From: Desulfobulbaceae bacterium
GTDB lineage: Bacteria; Desulfobacterota; Desulfobulbia; Desulfobulbales; SURF-16
Length of the DNA stretch: 8,073 bases
Assembly: GCA_024763495.1 (NCBI GenBank)
Contig: JANTFJ010000108.1
Location: forward strand, 1-8,073
Reading direction: 5' to 3'
Below, one piece after another: positions 5,651-8,073 of the stretch (the stretch's first letter is position 1; every line of letters starts with the position of its first letter). The position numbers were made by a program, and so were the translations under genes. Below the pieces are notes generated by a model. That model was not told where the DNA came from, did no database searches, and worked only from the letters and a program-made list of their open reading frames with translations.

Positions 5651-6403
5651 ATGTTAAGCAGCCAGAAAGGCACTGAAAAAAAATTGCCGCTTGTTGTTAT
5701 TCCTGCCAGGAATGAAACTGGTACAGTTGGTGAAGTTATCAATAAAATTCTGGAGGCCTTTAAATGCCATGTGGTTGTTGTTGATGATGTCAGCTCAGAT
5801 GACACGGCAGCAACGGCCCGCAAAGCTGGAGCCCACGTTCTGCCTCTTACTTTGCATCTTGGAGCATGGGGAGCCACGCAAACCGGAATACGTTTTGCTT
5901 TTGATAATAATTATCAAGCTGTTATAACTATAGATGCGGATGGTCAGCATTCTCCCCAGATTATTCCTGAATTGTTTGCTCCTGTCTCTCAGGGCAAAGC
6001 TGACGTAGTTATCGGATCCTGTCCCCTCAGGGGAAGCTGGCAGCGAAAATTAGCCTGGCATCTTTTTAAATTTATTTCAAATCTTAATCTTGATGATTTG
6101 ACGTCCGGTTTCAGGGTATATAACAGAAAAGCTATTACACTGCTTGCCTCAAAAGATGCCACTCTTCTGGATTACCAGGATATAGGTGTCTTGCTTTTAT
6201 TACAGAAAAATGGTCTAGCCGTTTCCGAGGTAGAGATAACAATGCAACCACGTAAATTAGGGCATTCCCATATTTTTTCAACTTGGTCTGATGTTTTCAC
6301 TTATATGCTTTATTCAATCATTTTATCATGTTCCCGCCGAAATAAGCTACTTATATCCCAACTAACATCTTTATTACTTTCTTTACCCGACAAGAGGCTT
6401 TAG
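5651..6403 (+). CDS. GT2 family glycosyltransferase, dolichyl-phosphate-sugar-synthase-like
   Basis: A 250-residue inverting GT-A enzyme. It shows VVIPARNE (15-22) at the first strand, VVVVDDVSSDDT with Asp45-Asp46, the metal-binding DADGQH at 95-100, and TSGFRVYNRKA from 151, a combination typical of DPM1/polyprenyl-phosphate hexose transferases. Bacterial relatives often end in two membrane helices. Here only one moderately hydrophobic stretch (about 215-232) remains, which makes the separate membrane partner DUF2304 next door notable. The open frame extends back to TTG 5573 and GTG 5600, overlapping the GT4 gene, but ATG 5651 starts just before the catalytic domain and leaves a 34-nt gap. 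Its Shine-Dalgarno sequence is weak. It probably makes a lipid-linked sugar from a nucleotide sugar; this is inference from the family. Confidence 0.88.
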   Translation: MLSSQKGTEKKLPLVVIPARNETGTVGEVINKILEAFKCHVVVVDDVSSDDTAATARKAGAHVLPLTLHLGAWGATQTGIRFAFDNNYQAVITIDADGQHSPQIIPELFAPVSQGKADVVIGSCPLRGSWQRKLAWHLFKFISNLNLDDLTSGFRVYNRKAITLLASKDATLLDYQDIGVLLLLQKNGLAVSEVEITMQPRKLGHSHIFSTWSDVFTYMLYSIILSCSRRNKLLISQLTSLLLSLPDKRL

Positions 6404-6406
6404 GAT

Positions 6407-6781
6407 TTGATTTCTTACAGGGTTACAACCTCTATCATTGCTATTATTATTTCGGTGGTAATCCTTTATCTTCTCCGCCGTGATCATCTGCATCCCCGCT
6501 ATGCTCCATGGTGGTTCATGGTGGTAGTTGGAATTATTCTTTTCGGCATGATGCCCAGTATAATCAATATTATCGGTCATGTTCTCGGGGCCCATTACCC
6601 TCCAATTATCATTATAGTTATTTCTATTTGTCTGATTTTACTTAAGATGCTGAGGATGGATATTGATAGATCCCAACGGGAAAGACAACTGCGGCGTCTT
6701 GCCCAGCGGATGGCTGTTTTAGAGGGAGAAATGAATAAAAAAAGTAAGTTAATCCATGAGAAACAGCAAAAAGACAAATAG
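6407..6781 (+). CDS. DUF2304 family small membrane protein
   Basis: A 124-residue protein with three predicted membrane helices (about 7-25, 34-54 and 66-84) and a charged C-terminal helix (from about 88) with a coiled-coil look (RSQRERQLRRLAQRMAVLEGE). The topology, the basic RRDH...RYAPWW loop after helix 1 and the tail match DUF2304 (PF10066), a family of unknown function commonly found beside GT2 glycosyltransferase genes. The start is a TTG at 6407, 3 nt after the GT2 stop. No ATG exists before the second helix, and AAGAGG at 6392-6397, inside the GT2 gene, gives a 9-nt spacer. The tight spacing suggests translational coupling. A role as membrane anchor or lipid-carrier partner of the GT2 enzyme is inference. 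Confidence 0.82.
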   Translation: MISYRVTTSIIAIIISVVILYLLRRDHLHPRYAPWWFMVVVGIILFGMMPSIINIIGHVLGAHYPPIIIIVISICLILLKMLRMDIDRSQRERQLRRLAQRMAVLEGEMNKKSKLIHEKQQKDK

Positions 6782-6821
6782 TCGACGTGTTTATTTTATT
6801 CGATCCGTCAATCACCCGTCC

Positions 6822-7952
6822 ATGAAGATAATCAGGGAATTTTTTTATTGTATTGTCTTCTGTTTTTTTGTGTGTCTGCTCAACGGCTGTTCACTTTTAC
6901 CGCGAACTCCTGCGGTCTGGCACCAACACTATGAACCGGTAGAGCAGGATGTCGCTCTCCGGTTTACCTATACAACTCTGGCTGAGGCCCAGGCTTTTTT
7001 TGGCGAACCTCTTGTCCCGGTAAAAAATATCCATATTCGTCACAGTATCCCTCGTAAGCATTATGCCCTGCTGACGCGGGCAGATATCGTAAGTTGGTAT
7101 AACCTGGCTGCTAATTTGATTTCTTTCCGGAATAATAAGGACTTAAATATATTATGGAAGCAATTTGATCTTGAAACAAAAACAATCATACTGGAAGTTT
7201 GCAAAGGTCGGAATGACCTTTCTTTTCAGGATCAACACACTGTTGTTGCGGCACTGAATCAACTGATAACAAGCCGGAAGTTTTACAATAAAAAAATATT
7301 TACTTCTGTCGTGCTGCCTCCTGAAGTACACAAGCAGCTTGCCGGATTAAATTTCAGCAAAAATGATCTTGACGAAATTGAAGAGATGAATCGTCATCTT
7401 CTTGAGACATTACTGCCGGAAAGCATTCTGCCTATGCCCCCCTCGCGTTTAACCATTAGTGGTATTGAGCTTTGCGAGTGCCTTGATTGTCAAAAAGGAA
7501 TTTTTGTTCTATATGTCTCCGCCGGATTTGGTGATTCTTTTTTTTATCCACAATTAGCTCATGAAATATTGCATATTATAAATCCTTATTTATATGATTG
7601 GTATATTGAAGGACTTTGCAATGTTTTTTCTGAGAATATCTGCCGGAAAAATGGATTATCCTGGGAAAGCATGAAATCCCATTTCCGCCATAACGCAGCC
7701 AAAGATCCATATGCAATTTCATACTTTATGATGCGTCAAATTTTTGATATTTGCGGAGAGCATATGCAGACATTTTTTAGTTATGCTGTCTGGTCAGATG
7801 AGAAAAAATCAAAAATGCATATCGATATTGATAGTTGGCTGACAACTTTACCCGGTGAGATGAGGGAAGAAATACGTCGGGTGATAAATACTTCAAAATC
7901 ACAGTTGTTGAAATATCGGGGAACGCGTAATAATTTTATTGTACCTTCCTGA
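6822..7952 (+). CDS. Lipoprotein with HExxH putative zinc-metallopeptidase motif
   Basis: A 376-residue predicted lipoprotein. MKIIREFF, a hydrophobic core and the lipobox LLNG-Cys (Cys23) make a classic type II signal peptide. Near the C-terminus, LAHEILHIINPYLYDWYIEG places HExxH at 247-251 and Glu263 in a W-x-x-EGL setting, as in gluzincin and peptidase-MA-like proteins. The His251-Glu263 spacing is shorter than in M1 peptidases. I do not recognise the family of the middle region. The frame also opens at ATG 6756, overlapping DUF2304 by 26 nt, but that adds 22 residues before the signal peptide, so 6822 is preferred. Neither start has a good Shine-Dalgarno sequence. Several cysteines (the CECLDC cluster around residues 223-228) could form disulfides in the periplasm. 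Catalytic activity is inferred, not shown. Confidence 0.75.
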   Translation: MKIIREFFYCIVFCFFVCLLNGCSLLPRTPAVWHQHYEPVEQDVALRFTYTTLAEAQAFFGEPLVPVKNIHIRHSIPRKHYALLTRADIVSWYNLAANLISFRNNKDLNILWKQFDLETKTIILEVCKGRNDLSFQDQHTVVAALNQLITSRKFYNKKIFTSVVLPPEVHKQLAGLNFSKNDLDEIEEMNRHLLETLLPESILPMPPSRLTISGIELCECLDCQKGIFVLYVSAGFGDSFFYPQLAHEILHIINPYLYDWYIEGLCNVFSENICRKNGLSWESMKSHFRHNAAKDPYAISYFMMRQIFDICGEHMQTFFSYAVWSDEKKSKMHIDIDSWLTTLPGEMREEIRRVINTSKSQLLKYRGTRNNFIVPS

Positions 7953-7990
7953 TGAAATTTTTCTGATGGACATTAATTTTTTTGCGAAGA

Positions 7991-8073
7991 ATGCCCTTGT
8001 TTTCCCTCAAACCATGGAGCGCGAACTATGAGACGGTGGACCAGTTACAGGGCTCTCCCGGCTATCTGTTCCA
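7991..8073 (+). CDS. Start of an unidentified gene, cut by the window end
   Basis: ATG at 7991 opens a frame reading MPLFSLKPWSANYETV and continuing DQLQGSPGYLF to the last base with no stop. The composition is protein-like, and the gap of 38 nt to the lipoprotein stop fits the operon spacing. An in-frame TTG at 7982 is an alternative start, and an in-frame stop lies at 7964-7966. The Shine-Dalgarno sequence is poor. Only 27 residues are visible, so no function can be given. Confidence 0.5.
   Translation, partial: MPLFSLKPWSANYETVDQLQGSPGYLF

Noticed and set aside
5635..5877. Minus-strand 80-codon frame
   Set aside because: It is antisense to the GT2 catalytic domain, and the plus frame has clear family motifs.
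6383..6777. Two minus-strand frames opposite DUF2304
   Set aside because: They are mirror images of the hydrophobic helices of the plus-strand gene and have no independent support.
7988..7998. AGAATGCCCTT shared with positions 6-16
   Set aside because: Only 11 bases match and the flanks do not align. It lies at the start of the terminal reading frame and is likely chance.

Overview
The window looks like chromosomal DNA from a Gram-negative bacterium. The evidence is an outer-membrane autotransporter barrel ending in Phe, a lipoprotein with a lipobox, and inner-membrane glycan-assembly proteins. The DNA is moderately AT-rich, and the gaps between genes are full of short palindromic repeats. 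The mix of families and the repeat-rich gaps would fit a sulfate-reducer-like Desulfobacterota or a gammaproteobacterium, but no marker gene fixes the taxon, so this is only a guess.

Layout. Positions 1-821 hold no convincing gene. They carry two or three long imperfect palindromes, one arm of a dispersed 51-bp repeat, a possible 24-codon relic frame, and a minus-strand intrinsic terminator. Positions 822-2066 (minus) encode a small autotransporter-type outer-membrane protein. It has a strong candidate promoter near 2259-2287 and a 5' leader bracketed by a perfect 12-bp inverted repeat. Positions 2447-3934 (minus) encode a multi-spanning membrane protein of the TMTC/GT-C-like type with a short TPR-like tail. 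Positions 3935-4455 form a repeat-dense divergent intergenic region with a REPIN-like doublet of two 27-bp perfect arms, further copies of the leader repeat, and a 12-bp hairpin just upstream of the next gene.

From 4456 to the end, all genes read on the plus strand with short gaps and look like one operon: a GT4 glycosyltransferase, a GT2 (dolichyl-phosphate-sugar-synthase-like) glycosyltransferase, a small three-helix DUF2304 protein, a lipoprotein with an HExxH putative zinc-peptidase motif, and the start of another reading frame cut by the window end.

How the genes may work together (inference): the GT2/DUF2304 pair could make or handle a polyprenyl-phosphate sugar. The GT4 enzyme would add a sugar to a glycan intermediate. 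The divergent GT-C-like membrane protein could use a lipid-linked sugar on the outer face of the inner membrane. Together these suggest a cell-surface glycan or protein-glycosylation locus beside an outer-membrane barrel protein. I do not see a clearly new multi-gene defence or mobile system. The most unusual signals are the leader and repeat architecture upstream of three genes and the HExxH lipoprotein in the glycan operon.
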